Source: Streptomyces sp. NBC_01306 (lineage in GTDB: Bacteria; Actinomycetota; Actinomycetes; Streptomycetales; Streptomycetaceae). Taken from it: a stretch of 64,000 nt of DNA. The DNA lies in assembly GCF_026340465.1 (NCBI RefSeq), contig NZ_JAPEPC010000001.1, positions 5,895,001 through 5,959,000 on the forward strand, written 5' to 3'. The stretch's first letter is position 1, and each line of letters begins with the position of its first letter. The notes under the pieces are model-generated. The model made no database searches, was not told the DNA's origin, and was given only the letters and a program-made list of their open reading frames with translations. The translations under genes and the position numbers were made by a program. Shown one piece after another: positions 53,517 through 61,316 of the stretch.

Positions 53517-54341
53517 TCAGCGCGGCCAGATCGGCGGGTCGGTGAGGAACGGTCCGCCGAGGTGGGAGTGGGCCGGGTTCGCCGGGTCGAGCTCGCCCTG
53601 TTCGGCGATGAGCTCAGCCGCGTACGGCTCGGAGTCGTCCTGCGGCTCGTACCCCAGCGCCCGCGCCGACGAGAGGTCCCACCAGATACGGGTGTTGGCC
53701 GAAGAGCCGTAGACCACCGAGTGGCCGACGCCGTCGGCGGTCAGGGCCGCGTGGAAGAGCCGCGCGCCGTCCTGCGGGCTCATCCAGACGGAGAGCATCC
53801 GGACGGACGTCGGCTCGGCGAAGCAGGAGCCGATCCGGACGGACACCGTCTCCTGGCCGAACTTGTCCCAGTACAGCTGCGCCAGATCCTCCCCGAAGCA
53901 CTTGGAGAGCCCGTAGTACGTGTCCGGCCTGCGCGGGGTGTCGACCGGGATCAACGTGCCCGGGGCGGCCGGGACCCGGCTCCCCGGGCTCGGGGTGTAG
54001 CCCACCGCGTGGTTGGACGAGGCGAAGACGATCCGTCCGGTGCCCGCCTCGCGGGCCGCCTCGTAGAGGTTGTACGTGCCCTCGATGTTGGCCCGGAGGA
54101 TCTTGTCGAAGGACGATTCGAGGGAGATACCGGCGAGATGGATGACGGCGTCGACTCCCCGCACCGCCTCGCGCAGCGCCTCCTTGTCGGCCAGGTCCGC
54201 GGTGATCGCCGCGGGTTCGCCCTCGACCGGTACGGCATCGAAGAGGCGCAGCTCATAGCCGTACGCGGGCAACAGGCCCCGCATCAGGGTGCCGAGGCCT
54301 CCGGCGGCTCCGGTGAGCAGGATGGTGCGGGGAGCGGGCAT
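53517..54341 (-). CDS. udh: Uronate dehydrogenase (Udh-type, NAD-dependent)
   Basis: 274 residues, extended SDR. TGAAGGLG cofactor loop; IVFASSNHAVGY, YYGLSKCFGEDLAQLYWDKF (Tyr/Lys catalytic pair), SVRIGSC and VVYGSSANTRIWWD closely follow characterised uronate dehydrogenases such as that of Agrobacterium. It oxidises glucuronate or galacturonate to the aldarolactone, the first step of the oxidative uronate route. ATG at 54341. Confidence 0.85.
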   Translation of the reverse strand: MPAPRTILLTGAAGGLGTLMRGLLPAYGYELRLFDAVPVEGEPAAITADLADKEALREAVRGVDAVIHLAGISLESSFDKILRANIEGTYNLYEAAREAGTGRIVFASSNHAVGYTPSPGSRVPAAPGTLIPVDTPRRPDTYYGLSKCFGEDLAQLYWDKFGQETVSVRIGSCFAEPTSVRMLSVWMSPQDGARLFHAALTADGVGHSVVYGSSANTRIWWDLSSARALGYEPQDDSEPYAAELIAEQGELDPANPAHSHLGGPFLTDPPIWPR

Positions 54342-54559
54342 GAGCGGGTCTCTCCTCGGTGAATCGGAACCGGCCGGCCGTGCGGGCGGGATGGACCGGC
54401 CGACCGCGACGACGGATGGGTCGCACAGCCATCGCATGTCTATGGGTGGATGACATTCACATGTATGGACAAGTGCAGGGACAAGCTATGAAGGCCCGGG
54501 AGCCCCGTCAAGTGCCGCGCGGGGGTGCGGATTCTGCTTCTGTGGTGGCGTTTCTCGTC

Positions 54560-54589
54560 TTGACCGCCCCGGCGCCGCTGGCTTAGCGT
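54560..54589 (+). promoter_or_regulatory. kdgD promoter
   Basis: TTGACC (54560-54565), 18 bases, TAGCGT (54584-54589): one of the best housekeeping promoters in the window. Predicted start near 54596, giving a leader of about 73 bases. Confidence 0.7.
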
Positions 54590-54624
54590 GGCAATGTTCA
54601 GAAATATAGACACTGATCAGAATT

Positions 54625-54644
54625 GTGCACGCGGAACTGTGCAC
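54625..54644. promoter_or_regulatory. Repeated GTGCAC in the kdgD leader
   Basis: Two self-complementary GTGCAC hexamers are separated by eight bases (start-to-start 14) downstream of the predicted transcription start. This suits a roadblock-type operator for a regulator of the uronate genes, or an RNA stem near the ribosome site at 54658. Confidence 0.45.
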
Positions 54645-54668
54645 GACTGGATGCCCCAGGGAGCGCCC

Positions 54669-55631
54669 GTGTCCTCAGCCCCGCTCGCCGGCCGACTTGA
54701 TGGTCTGCTGTTCTTCCCCGTGACTCCGTACGGGCCGGACGGCGCCGTCGACCTCGATGCCTTCCGGGCGCATGTGCGCAGCGGCATCGACTCCGGCGCG
54801 GCCGCGGTCTTCGCCTGCTGCGGCACGGGCGAGTTCCACGCCCTCGGCCCGGAGGAGTTCGGCGCGGCCGTCGCCGCCGCGGTCGAGGTGAGCGCGGGCC
54901 GGGTGCCGGTCGTCGCCGGCGCCGGATACGGCACGGCGCTCGCCGTCCAGTTCGCCAGGACCGCGCAGGAGGCGGGCGCCGACGGGCTCCTCGCCATGCC
55001 GCCGTACCTCGTCACGGCGGGCCAGGACGGTCTCGTCCGCCACTACACGGCGCTCGCGGCGGCCACCACGCTCGACATCATCGTCTACCAGCGCGACAAC
55101 GCGGTGTTCACGCCCGAGACGGTCGTGGCCCTCGCCCGGGTCGACGGGATCATCGGGCTCAAGGACGGGCACGGCGACCTCGACCTGATGCAGCGCATCA
55201 TCAGCGCGGTCCGCACCGAGCTGCCCGGCCGGGACTTCCTCTACTTCAACGGGCTCCCCACCGCCGAACTCACCGCGCTCTCCTACCGCGCCATCGGCGT
55301 CACGCTCTACTCGTCAGCGGTCTTCTGCTTCGCCCCGGACATCGCGCTCGCCTTCTACCGCGCGCTGCGCTCCGGTGACGACGCGACGGTGAACCGGCTG
55401 CTCGACGCCTTCTACCGGCCGCTCGTCGAGCTGCGCAACCAGCGGCGCGGGTACGCGGTGTCGCTGATCAAGGCCGGGGTGCGGCTCGGCGGACTGGATG
55501 TCGGCGAGGTCCGCCCGCCGCTCGGTGAGCCCACCCCCGAGCACATCGCACAGCTCGCCGCCATCATCGAGCGGGGCCGCGCGGCACTGGCCGTCCCGGC
55601 GGGCGCGGCGGGTGCGGGGGAGCGGGCGTGA
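54669..55631 (+). CDS. kdgD: 5-Dehydro-4-deoxyglucarate dehydratase (DapA superfamily)
   Basis: Converts 5-keto-4-deoxy-D-glucarate to 2,5-dioxopentanoate with loss of CO2 and water. 320 residues. Diagnostic differences from DapA: CCGTGEFHALGPEEF instead of GTTGE, VYQRDNAVF, catalytic Lys in IGLKDGHGDL, TYSSAVF-like LYSSAVFCFAPD and RRGYAVSLIKAGVRL. GTG at 54669 with GGGAG six bases upstream; an ATG at 54651 is the alternative. Its stop overlaps the next gene (GTGA). Confidence 0.9.
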   Translation: MSSAPLAGRLDGLLFFPVTPYGPDGAVDLDAFRAHVRSGIDSGAAAVFACCGTGEFHALGPEEFGAAVAAAVEVSAGRVPVVAGAGYGTALAVQFARTAQEAGADGLLAMPPYLVTAGQDGLVRHYTALAAATTLDIIVYQRDNAVFTPETVVALARVDGIIGLKDGHGDLDLMQRIISAVRTELPGRDFLYFNGLPTAELTALSYRAIGVTLYSSAVFCFAPDIALAFYRALRSGDDATVNRLLDAFYRPLVELRNQRRGYAVSLIKAGVRLGGLDVGEVRPPLGEPTPEHIAQLAAIIERGRAALAVPAGAAGAGERA

Positions 55632-56791
55632 AGACCTCGGCCTTCCTCTATCCCTGGGACGTCGTCGGCGACCCGCAAGCCCCGGCCCGCATCGCGGACC
55701 TCGGCGTCCAGCAGGTCACCCTCGCCTCCGCCTACCACTCGACCCGCGCCCTGACACCGCGTCATCCCCGGCACCGGATCGTCACCGCAGGACACGCGTC
55801 CGTCCTCTACCCGCCGTCCCCGGAGCGGTGGGCCGGGCGGGAGCTGCGCCCGTACGCGGCAGGGCCCTGGGCCCCCACCCCCGACCCGTACGGAGAGGCA
55901 GCGGCAGCGCTGGCCGCCGCCGGCCTGGAAGTCCACACCTGGGTGGTCCTGGCGCACAACTCCCGCCTGGGCACCGAGCACCCCGGCACTTCGGTGGTCA
56001 ACGCCTACGGGGACCGCTACCCCTGGGCGCCCTGTATCGCCCAGCCCGCCACCCGTGCCTACCTCACCGAGCTGGCCGCCGAGGCCGCGGTGCGTCCCGG
56101 GGCGCACGGCACCGAACTGGAGTCGCTCGGCTGGTACGGCCTCGCCCATCTGCACGCCCACGACAAGATCGCCGGAGTGGGGCTCGGCGACGCGGGCCAG
56201 TACCTGATGTCGCTCTGCTTCTGCCCGGTCTGCGCGGAGGGGTACGGCGGACTCGGCCTGGACGCCGACGAGTTGAGCGCGGCCGTACGCCGGGCGCTGG
56301 AGCCGGGGTGGTCCACCGGATCCTCCGATGCGGGCAGCTCCGCGATCGAGAAGCTGCTCGGGGCCGGTACCGCCGCCGCCGTGCTCCAGTGGCGCACCCG
56401 GACCGCCCGGACGCTCCAGGAGCAGGCCGTCGCCGCGGTACGGGCCGCGGCGCCCTCCGGCTTCCAGGTGCTGCTGCACGCCGACCCGGCCGCCCACCAC
56501 TGCGGGGCGAACGCGGGCGTCGACCCCGAGCACATCCTCGGCGTCGCCGACGGGGTGGTCGTGCCCTGCACCGGCGGTCCCAGCCTGCTGGCCCCCTTCG
56601 CCGTGCACCGCACGGACCGCACGGTGCTCGCGGCCAACCTCACCGTCGTCTCCGGCATGGGTGGCAGCCCGGCCACCCTGGCGCAGGACGCGGCCCGCGC
56701 CGCCGGGCTCGGAGCGACCGAACTGCGGCTGTACCACGCCGGGCTGGCGTCCGACGCCGATCTCACGCTCGTACGGGCCGCGCTGTCCTGA
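55628..56791 (+). CDS. Unknown TIM-barrel-like protein coupled to kdgD
   Basis: 387 residues, no signal peptide. It starts like a barrel (SAFLYPWDVVGDP, VTLASAYHSTR), then VVNAYGDRYPWAPCIAQPAT, a candidate catalytic region TELESLGWYGLAHLHAHDK (E163/E165 and several His) and the Cys motif LCFCPVC (C197, C199, C202). The later parts VLLHADPAAHH and LRLYHAGLASDADL also read as barrel ends. This layout recalls uncharacterised glycoside-hydrolase-like proteins. Coupling to kdgD suggests a role with uronic acid compounds, for example releasing them from a glycoside. No function is established. Confidence 0.8.
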   Translation: MKTSAFLYPWDVVGDPQAPARIADLGVQQVTLASAYHSTRALTPRHPRHRIVTAGHASVLYPPSPERWAGRELRPYAAGPWAPTPDPYGEAAAALAAAGLEVHTWVVLAHNSRLGTEHPGTSVVNAYGDRYPWAPCIAQPATRAYLTELAAEAAVRPGAHGTELESLGWYGLAHLHAHDKIAGVGLGDAGQYLMSLCFCPVCAEGYGGLGLDADELSAAVRRALEPGWSTGSSDAGSSAIEKLLGAGTAAAVLQWRTRTARTLQEQAVAAVRAAAPSGFQVLLHADPAAHHCGANAGVDPEHILGVADGVVVPCTGGPSLLAPFAVHRTDRTVLAANLTVVSGMGGSPATLAQDAARAAGLGATELRLYHAGLASDADLTLVRAALS

Positions 56792-56981
56792 CCTCCGGGC
56801 GCATTGGTCGCCCGGCCGGCAGAACGGGCTGGACAGGCGGGGGTTGGCGGCCGGTGCGGGGCGGGCGGGCACCGGTGGCCCCGGTAGCCCAGAGGGGTCG
56901 GCCGGGCACCGCGGGCGAGCAACCTCACAGGCCCCACCAGTCACCTGCGCAACATCTCCACAGGGGTGAACCTCGTTACCG

Positions 56982-57030
56982 GGCTATGACATAGCCGGCT
57001 TGACAGTCGCTGACATCACGCAAGTAGGTT
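56982..57030 (+). promoter_or_regulatory. Carboxypeptidase promoter with adjacent palindrome
   Basis: GGCTAT-GAC-ATAGCC (56982-56996) lies four bases upstream of TTGACA (57000-57005). TAGGTT (57025-57030) follows after a 19-base spacer. A regulator bound to the palindrome would touch the -35 box. Confidence 0.5.
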
Positions 57031-57058
57031 CGATATGCACTGATGTTTTTCCTACATA

Positions 57059-57076
57059 CCGGCGTCCCCACGCCGG
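57059..57076 (+). promoter_or_regulatory. Leader hairpin touching the ribosome site
   Basis: CCGGCGT (57059-57065), loop CCCC, ACGCCGG (57070-57076). The last bases of the stem begin the purine-rich GGAAGAAGGGA preceding the ATG at 57091. Confidence 0.45.
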
Positions 57077-57090
57077 AAGAAGGGACGCCC

Positions 57091-58146
57091 ATGGGTTCCC
57101 ACGCCCGCCCCAACCGGATCCACCGCACCGGAGTCCGGATCGCGATGGTCGCACTGGTCGGAGCCGCTCTGCCGCTCGCCGCCGGTGGCCTCGCCGAGGC
57201 GGCCACCCCCGGTGCCACGCACTCCGCCGACGACAACGGCGCGCAGGGCAGCGAGGCCACCACCCCGGCCGGCCAGAACCAGCACGTGCAGCAGCAGTCG
57301 CAGCCGGCGCAGCACGCCGTCAGGGCCGCCGACGCTCAGGTCGCCAAGGATCAGGCCGGTCCGCAGATCAGCGCCGATCACGCCTTCCTGCTGGATGCCC
57401 GCGACGGCAGCCAGGAGCGGGAGATGTGGGCCGGGGCCAAGGCCGACGAGAGCGTCCCGATGGCCAGCACCACCAAGATCATGACCGCCCTGGTGGTGCT
57501 CAAGCACCCGGAGTGGCTGAACCATCAGATCACGGTGAAGCAGGAATACCGGGACTACGTCCAGCAGGTCGGCGGCAGCACCGCCGACCTCCAGACCGGT
57601 GACACGCTGACCGTCGAGCAGCTGATGCACGCCATGCTGCTCCCGTCCGGTGACGACGCCGCGATGGCCCTGGCCGACAACCTCGGCTCCGGGGCCACCC
57701 AGGATGCCCGGATCGCGGACTTCGTGAGCCAGATGAACGCCGAGGCTCAGCAACTCGGCCTCACCGGCACGCACTTCGACACCTTCGACGGCATCTCGCA
57801 CGGCAACAACCACAGCACCGCCCGCGACCTGGCCAAGCTCGGCCAGCGCGCGATGCTGCAGCCGGTGTTCGCCGACATCGTGAACGAAAAGCAGTTCAAG
57901 ACCGAGGCCCCGGCGGCCAACGGCCACACCCGGTACTACACCTGGAACACCACCAACGAGCTGCTGGGCACGTACGACGGCGCCCTGGGCGTCAAGACCG
58001 GCAGCGGCCCCGAGGACGGCTACTGCTTCGTCTTCGCCGCCAAGCGGGACAACCGCACCCTGGTCGGCGCGATCCTCAAGGACAAGGACGACGCCTCCCG
58101 CTTCGGCGACGCCACCAAGATGCTCGACTGGGGCTTCGCCCACTGA
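57091..58146 (+). CDS. Secreted D-alanyl-D-alanine carboxypeptidase (S11)
   Basis: 351 residues. Signal peptide (about 1-35, MVALVGAALPLAAGGLAEAA), a Gln/Ala-rich linker of about 60 residues, then the peptidase: SxxK in MASTTKIMT, SGD in LLPSGDDAAMAL where most relatives have S-x-N, and KTG in LGVKTGSG. It trims peptidoglycan stem peptides outside the cell. ATG at 57091 has the purine-rich ribosome site; an in-frame ATG at 57043 would start before the leader hairpin. Confidence 0.92.
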   Translation: MGSHARPNRIHRTGVRIAMVALVGAALPLAAGGLAEAATPGATHSADDNGAQGSEATTPAGQNQHVQQQSQPAQHAVRAADAQVAKDQAGPQISADHAFLLDARDGSQEREMWAGAKADESVPMASTTKIMTALVVLKHPEWLNHQITVKQEYRDYVQQVGGSTADLQTGDTLTVEQLMHAMLLPSGDDAAMALADNLGSGATQDARIADFVSQMNAEAQQLGLTGTHFDTFDGISHGNNHSTARDLAKLGQRAMLQPVFADIVNEKQFKTEAPAANGHTRYYTWNTTNELLGTYDGALGVKTGSGPEDGYCFVFAAKRDNRTLVGAILKDKDDASRFGDATKMLDWGFAH

Positions 58147-58170
58147 ACTGAGCAGGCAGCGCCTCCGCCA

Positions 58171-59259
58171 CTACCGGCGGCGGCGCAGCCTCGCGTCCTC
58201 GATCGCGGGCGGTGCGGCCGCGTAGTTGTCCGCCGGGTCGAGGTCGGTTCCCGGCGGGACGATCTCGTCGATCCGGTCGAGGATCTCGTCCGACAGCTCG
58301 ATGTCCGACAGTTCGGTACGGGGCAGCCGTGTGTGAGACAGCCCGGTGTGAGACAGCCCGGTCCCGGCACCATGGAGAAGCCCGTCCAGCTGTTCCTGTG
58401 TACGGGGACCGATCAGGACCGTGGAGACCGCCGGATGCGCGCGTACGAAGGCGATCGCGAGCTGCGGCAGCGTCATCCCCGCCTCCTCCGCGAGCACCGT
58501 GAGCCGGGCGAGCGCCGCGGCCTTCAGGGCACCGGCCGGAGTGGACGTGTCGTAGTGCGACGGGAAGACGGACGACATCAGCCTGGCCCGGTGGGTGGCC
58601 GGGAGGTCCGCCCGCCCGGAGAGCCAGCCGCTGTTCAGCGGACTGAAGGTCAGCACACCCAGTCCGTGGCGGAGCGCGGTCGGGAGCACGGCGGCCTCCG
58701 GCCGGCGGGTGAAGATGGAGTACATGGGCTGCTCGGTCAGGAACCGGTGGGATCCGCGCCGCTCCGCCGTCCACTGCGCCTCGACCATCATCTCCGCAGG
58801 GAACATGGACGATCCGAACGCCCTGATCTTGCCTGCCTGTACGAGGTCGGACAGCGCGGCGAGCGTCTCGCCGGTCTCGGTTCGGTGGTCGGGCCGGTGG
58901 ATCTGGTACAGGTCGATGTAGTCGGTGCCGAGCCGGCGGAGGCTGTCCTCGACCGCGCGTACGATCCACCGCCGTGAGCCGCCCCGCTGGTTCGGGTCGT
59001 CGCCCATCGGCCGTCCGAACTTCGTCGCGATGACCAGACCGTCCCTGCGGCCCTTGACGGCCTTGCCGACGATCTCCTCGGACTCGCCCCTGGAGTAGAC
59101 GTCGGCCGTGTCGATGACATTGATCCCGGCGTCGAGCGCGCTGTGGATGATACGGATCGCGTCCCCGTGGTCCGCGTTGCCCAGACTCCCGAACATCATC
59201 GCGCCGAGCGCGATCTCGCTGACGGATATTCCGGTCGACCCGAGGGTCCTGCGCTTCAT
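58171..59259 (-). CDS. Aldo/keto reductase
   Basis: 362 residues, TIM barrel. Catalytic residues in VIDTADVYSRGESE (Asp, Tyr), VIATKFGRP (Lys) and DLYQIHRPDH (His). Near the C terminus GLSHTGLSHT is encoded by a perfect 15-base duplication. ATG at 59259 with GGAGG nine bases upstream. Divergent from an AraC gene. Confidence 0.92.
   Translation of the reverse strand: MKRRTLGSTGISVSEIALGAMMFGSLGNADHGDAIRIIHSALDAGINVIDTADVYSRGESEEIVGKAVKGRRDGLVIATKFGRPMGDDPNQRGGSRRWIVRAVEDSLRRLGTDYIDLYQIHRPDHRTETGETLAALSDLVQAGKIRAFGSSMFPAEMMVEAQWTAERRGSHRFLTEQPMYSIFTRRPEAAVLPTALRHGLGVLTFSPLNSGWLSGRADLPATHRARLMSSVFPSHYDTSTPAGALKAAALARLTVLAEEAGMTLPQLAIAFVRAHPAVSTVLIGPRTQEQLDGLLHGAGTGLSHTGLSHTRLPRTELSDIELSDEILDRIDEIVPPGTDLDPADNYAAAPPAIEDARLRRRR
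58331..58360 (-). repeat. 15-bp in-frame tandem duplication
   Basis: GTGTGAGACAGCCCG is present twice in a row without mismatch inside the aldo/keto reductase gene. Fifteen bases keep the frame and add one GLSHT. Confidence 0.9.
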
Positions 59260-59334
59260 TACGTCATGCCTCCGGCGCTTCGCTTGCAGATTCCCCACCA
59301 GCCAACACGCCGCCCCCGCCCGTCCGGTAGACGA

Positions 59335-59377
59335 ATCCTGCCGCCCGCTTGCACGATCCTGCCGACATTGCTCTAAT
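59335..59377 (+). promoter_or_regulatory. AraC-gene promoter with two direct repeats
   Basis: ATCCTGCCG occurs at 59335-59343 and 59356-59364, 21 bases apart, the usual spacing for AraC half-sites. The repeats bracket the -35 TTGCAC (59349-59354); a 17-base spacer leads to TCTAAT (59372-59377), six bases before the AraC ATG, implying a leaderless message. Confidence 0.6.
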
Positions 59378-59383
59378 CCCGCC

Positions 59384-60352
59384 ATGACAGACGCGCCAGT
59401 ACCAGAGGGGGCAGCACCGGACGCGCCGGCACCGGATGCGGCAGCACCACCCGGATCCGCGGCGCGGACCGCGGAACTCCTCGGTGAGCTACGGACGCTG
59501 ATCGTGCGCCACGCAGGCCGCGGCCCGCAGCTGAAGACGGAGATCCTGGACGGCGTGGCCATCACCTGCGCGTACCGTCCCACCCTCCCGGTGAGCGCGA
59601 TGGCGGAACCGTCGCTCGCGGTCGTCGGCCAGGGCGTCAAGCGCACGATCCTGAACGGCGTGCCCCACGACTACCGGGCGGGGCAGTACCTCGTCGTGTC
59701 GGTCGACCTGCCGGTGACCGGTCAGGCGCTCGAAGCAGACGAGGACGAACCCTTCGTCGTCTTCAGCATGACGCTGGACCCGGCGGCGATCGCACCGCTG
59801 CTCCTGGAGACCGGCAACATCACGAAACCGCCCGCCTTCACGGGCCTCGCGGTCAGCGACGCGACGCCCGAACTGCTCGATCCGGTCGTCCGGCTGCTGC
59901 GCCTGCTGGGTCGCCCGGACGACCTCCGGGTGCTCGCACCCGGCATCGAACGGGAGATCCTGTGGCGTCTCATCACCGGTGACCAGGGCGCGCTGGTCCG
60001 CCAGATCGGCCTCGCCAACAGCAGCATCGCGCACATCTCCCGCACGATCCGCTGGATCCGCCGGCACTACGACGAACCGCTGCGCATCGCGGACCTCGCC
60101 GACCTGGCCGGTATGAGTCCGTCGGCCTTCCACCGGCACTTCCGCTCCGCGACCTCGATGACCCCGATCCAGTTCCAGAAGCAGATCCGGCTGCGGGAGG
60201 CGCGCGCCCTGCTCCTGACGGGGCCGGTGGACGTCGCGGACATCGGCCACCGGGTGGGCTACGGGAGCCCGTCCCAGTTCAGCCGCGAGTACCGCAAGGC
60301 GTTCGGCGCCCCGCCAGGCCGGGACGCGGCCCGGCACGCGGAGCACGGCTGA
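59384..60352 (+). CDS. AraC-family transcriptional regulator
   Basis: 322 residues. An Ala/Pro-rich start, an AraC N-terminal cupin-like domain (QLKTEILDGVAITCAYRP, DYRAGQYLVVSVDLPV), and a C-terminal double helix-turn-helix (LRIADLADLAGMSPSAFHRHF, DVADIGHRVGYGSPSQFSREY). Likely controls the divergent aldo/keto reductase and itself. Confidence 0.92.
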   Translation: MTDAPVPEGAAPDAPAPDAAAPPGSAARTAELLGELRTLIVRHAGRGPQLKTEILDGVAITCAYRPTLPVSAMAEPSLAVVGQGVKRTILNGVPHDYRAGQYLVVSVDLPVTGQALEADEDEPFVVFSMTLDPAAIAPLLLETGNITKPPAFTGLAVSDATPELLDPVVRLLRLLGRPDDLRVLAPGIEREILWRLITGDQGALVRQIGLANSSIAHISRTIRWIRRHYDEPLRIADLADLAGMSPSAFHRHFRSATSMTPIQFQKQIRLREARALLLTGPVDVADIGHRVGYGSPSQFSREYRKAFGAPPGRDAARHAEHG

Positions 60353-60390
60353 CGGACGCACGGCCGCCGGAACAGCGCACTCCCGACGAA

Positions 60391-61176
60391 CTAGCCGCGC
60401 ACCCCGTACACATGGGGGGTCGTGGTGGTGAGCGCGGCGAAGCCCAGCCGCTGGAGGATCGGGCGGCTGTCGTCGGACGCGTCGACCTGGAGGAGGCGGA
60501 CGCCGCGTGCGGCGGCGATTCCCGCACGGTGGGCGACCAGGGCGCGGTAGATGCCGCGACCACGCCAGGCCGGGGCCGTGCCGCCGCCCCAGAGACTGGC
60601 GAAGCCGGTGCCCGGACAGAACTCCATCCGCGCCGCGCAGACCGGTTCGTCACCGGCCATCGCCACCACCGCGGCCAGCGAATCCGGGTCGTCGGTCAGC
60701 CGGTTCAGCACCTGCTGGTGGATCCGTGAACCGTCCTCGCCGAACGCCGCCTCGTGCGCGCGTGTCATGAGAGCCACCCCGGCCGCATCGGTCACGGGAC
60801 GCAGCTCCACCCCTGCGGGCAGCCGCACCTCGGTCGGCAGCGACCGGACCTCGGCGACCATCAGGGTCTCCGGCGGCTCGGGTGTGAACCCGGCCGCCAC
60901 GAGCCGGTCCGCCAGGTCGGCCGGGCGGTCGTGGGCGTACAGCTTCCACTCGAACTCGCGGTTCAGCGCGGTGAAATGCCGGACCTCCCCGGCGATCGCC
61001 GCATCGGCGGTGGCCGAGTCGAGCCCGGACCAGACGACACCGTTCCAGCTGTCGGCGTCCGGACCGGTCTGCCGCACGACGTCGCCGACACGTTCGACCA
61101 CGCTGCCGGGGCCGTCCGGGGGCGCGTCCCGCCGCATCCGAAGGTCGAACTCCGCCCGTACCGCTTCGAGATCCAT
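60391..61176 (-). CDS. GNAT-family N-acetyltransferase
   Basis: 261 residues. An N-terminal part of about 130 residues is followed by a GNAT core: VELRPVTDAAGVALMTRAHE, acetyl-CoA site WRGRGIYRALVAHRAG and the terminal SRPILQRLGFAALTTT. I chose the ATG at 61176 (MDLEAVRAEFDLRMRRD); in-frame ATGs at 61257 and 61296 would add 27 or 40 residues. Substrate unknown. Confidence 0.82.
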   Translation of the reverse strand: MDLEAVRAEFDLRMRRDAPPDGPGSVVERVGDVVRQTGPDADSWNGVVWSGLDSATADAAIAGEVRHFTALNREFEWKLYAHDRPADLADRLVAAGFTPEPPETLMVAEVRSLPTEVRLPAGVELRPVTDAAGVALMTRAHEAAFGEDGSRIHQQVLNRLTDDPDSLAAVVAMAGDEPVCAARMEFCPGTGFASLWGGGTAPAWRGRGIYRALVAHRAGIAAARGVRLLQVDASDDSRPILQRLGFAALTTTTPHVYGVRG

Positions 61177-61316
61177 CCGGTCACTCAACAACGGGGCCCC
61201 ACGGGCCGCAACCGGGTTTCTCCGCAACAGATCCGCAAAGTGCCTTGTGCAGTCCATGTGATGCGCGTAGACATCCAGTGACCTGCAGTTCACCAACAGA
61301 ACCGGAGCAGACGCGT

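Larger units (their letters stand above)
54342..54668. other. Divergent intergenic region, udh / kdgD
   Basis: 327 bases without a gene. The right half has a strong kdgD promoter (54560-54589) and the GTGCAC repeat (54625-54644). The left half has short related motifs ATGTCTATGG (54438) and ATGTATGGAC (54462) but no promoter for udh that I could fix. Confidence 0.7.
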
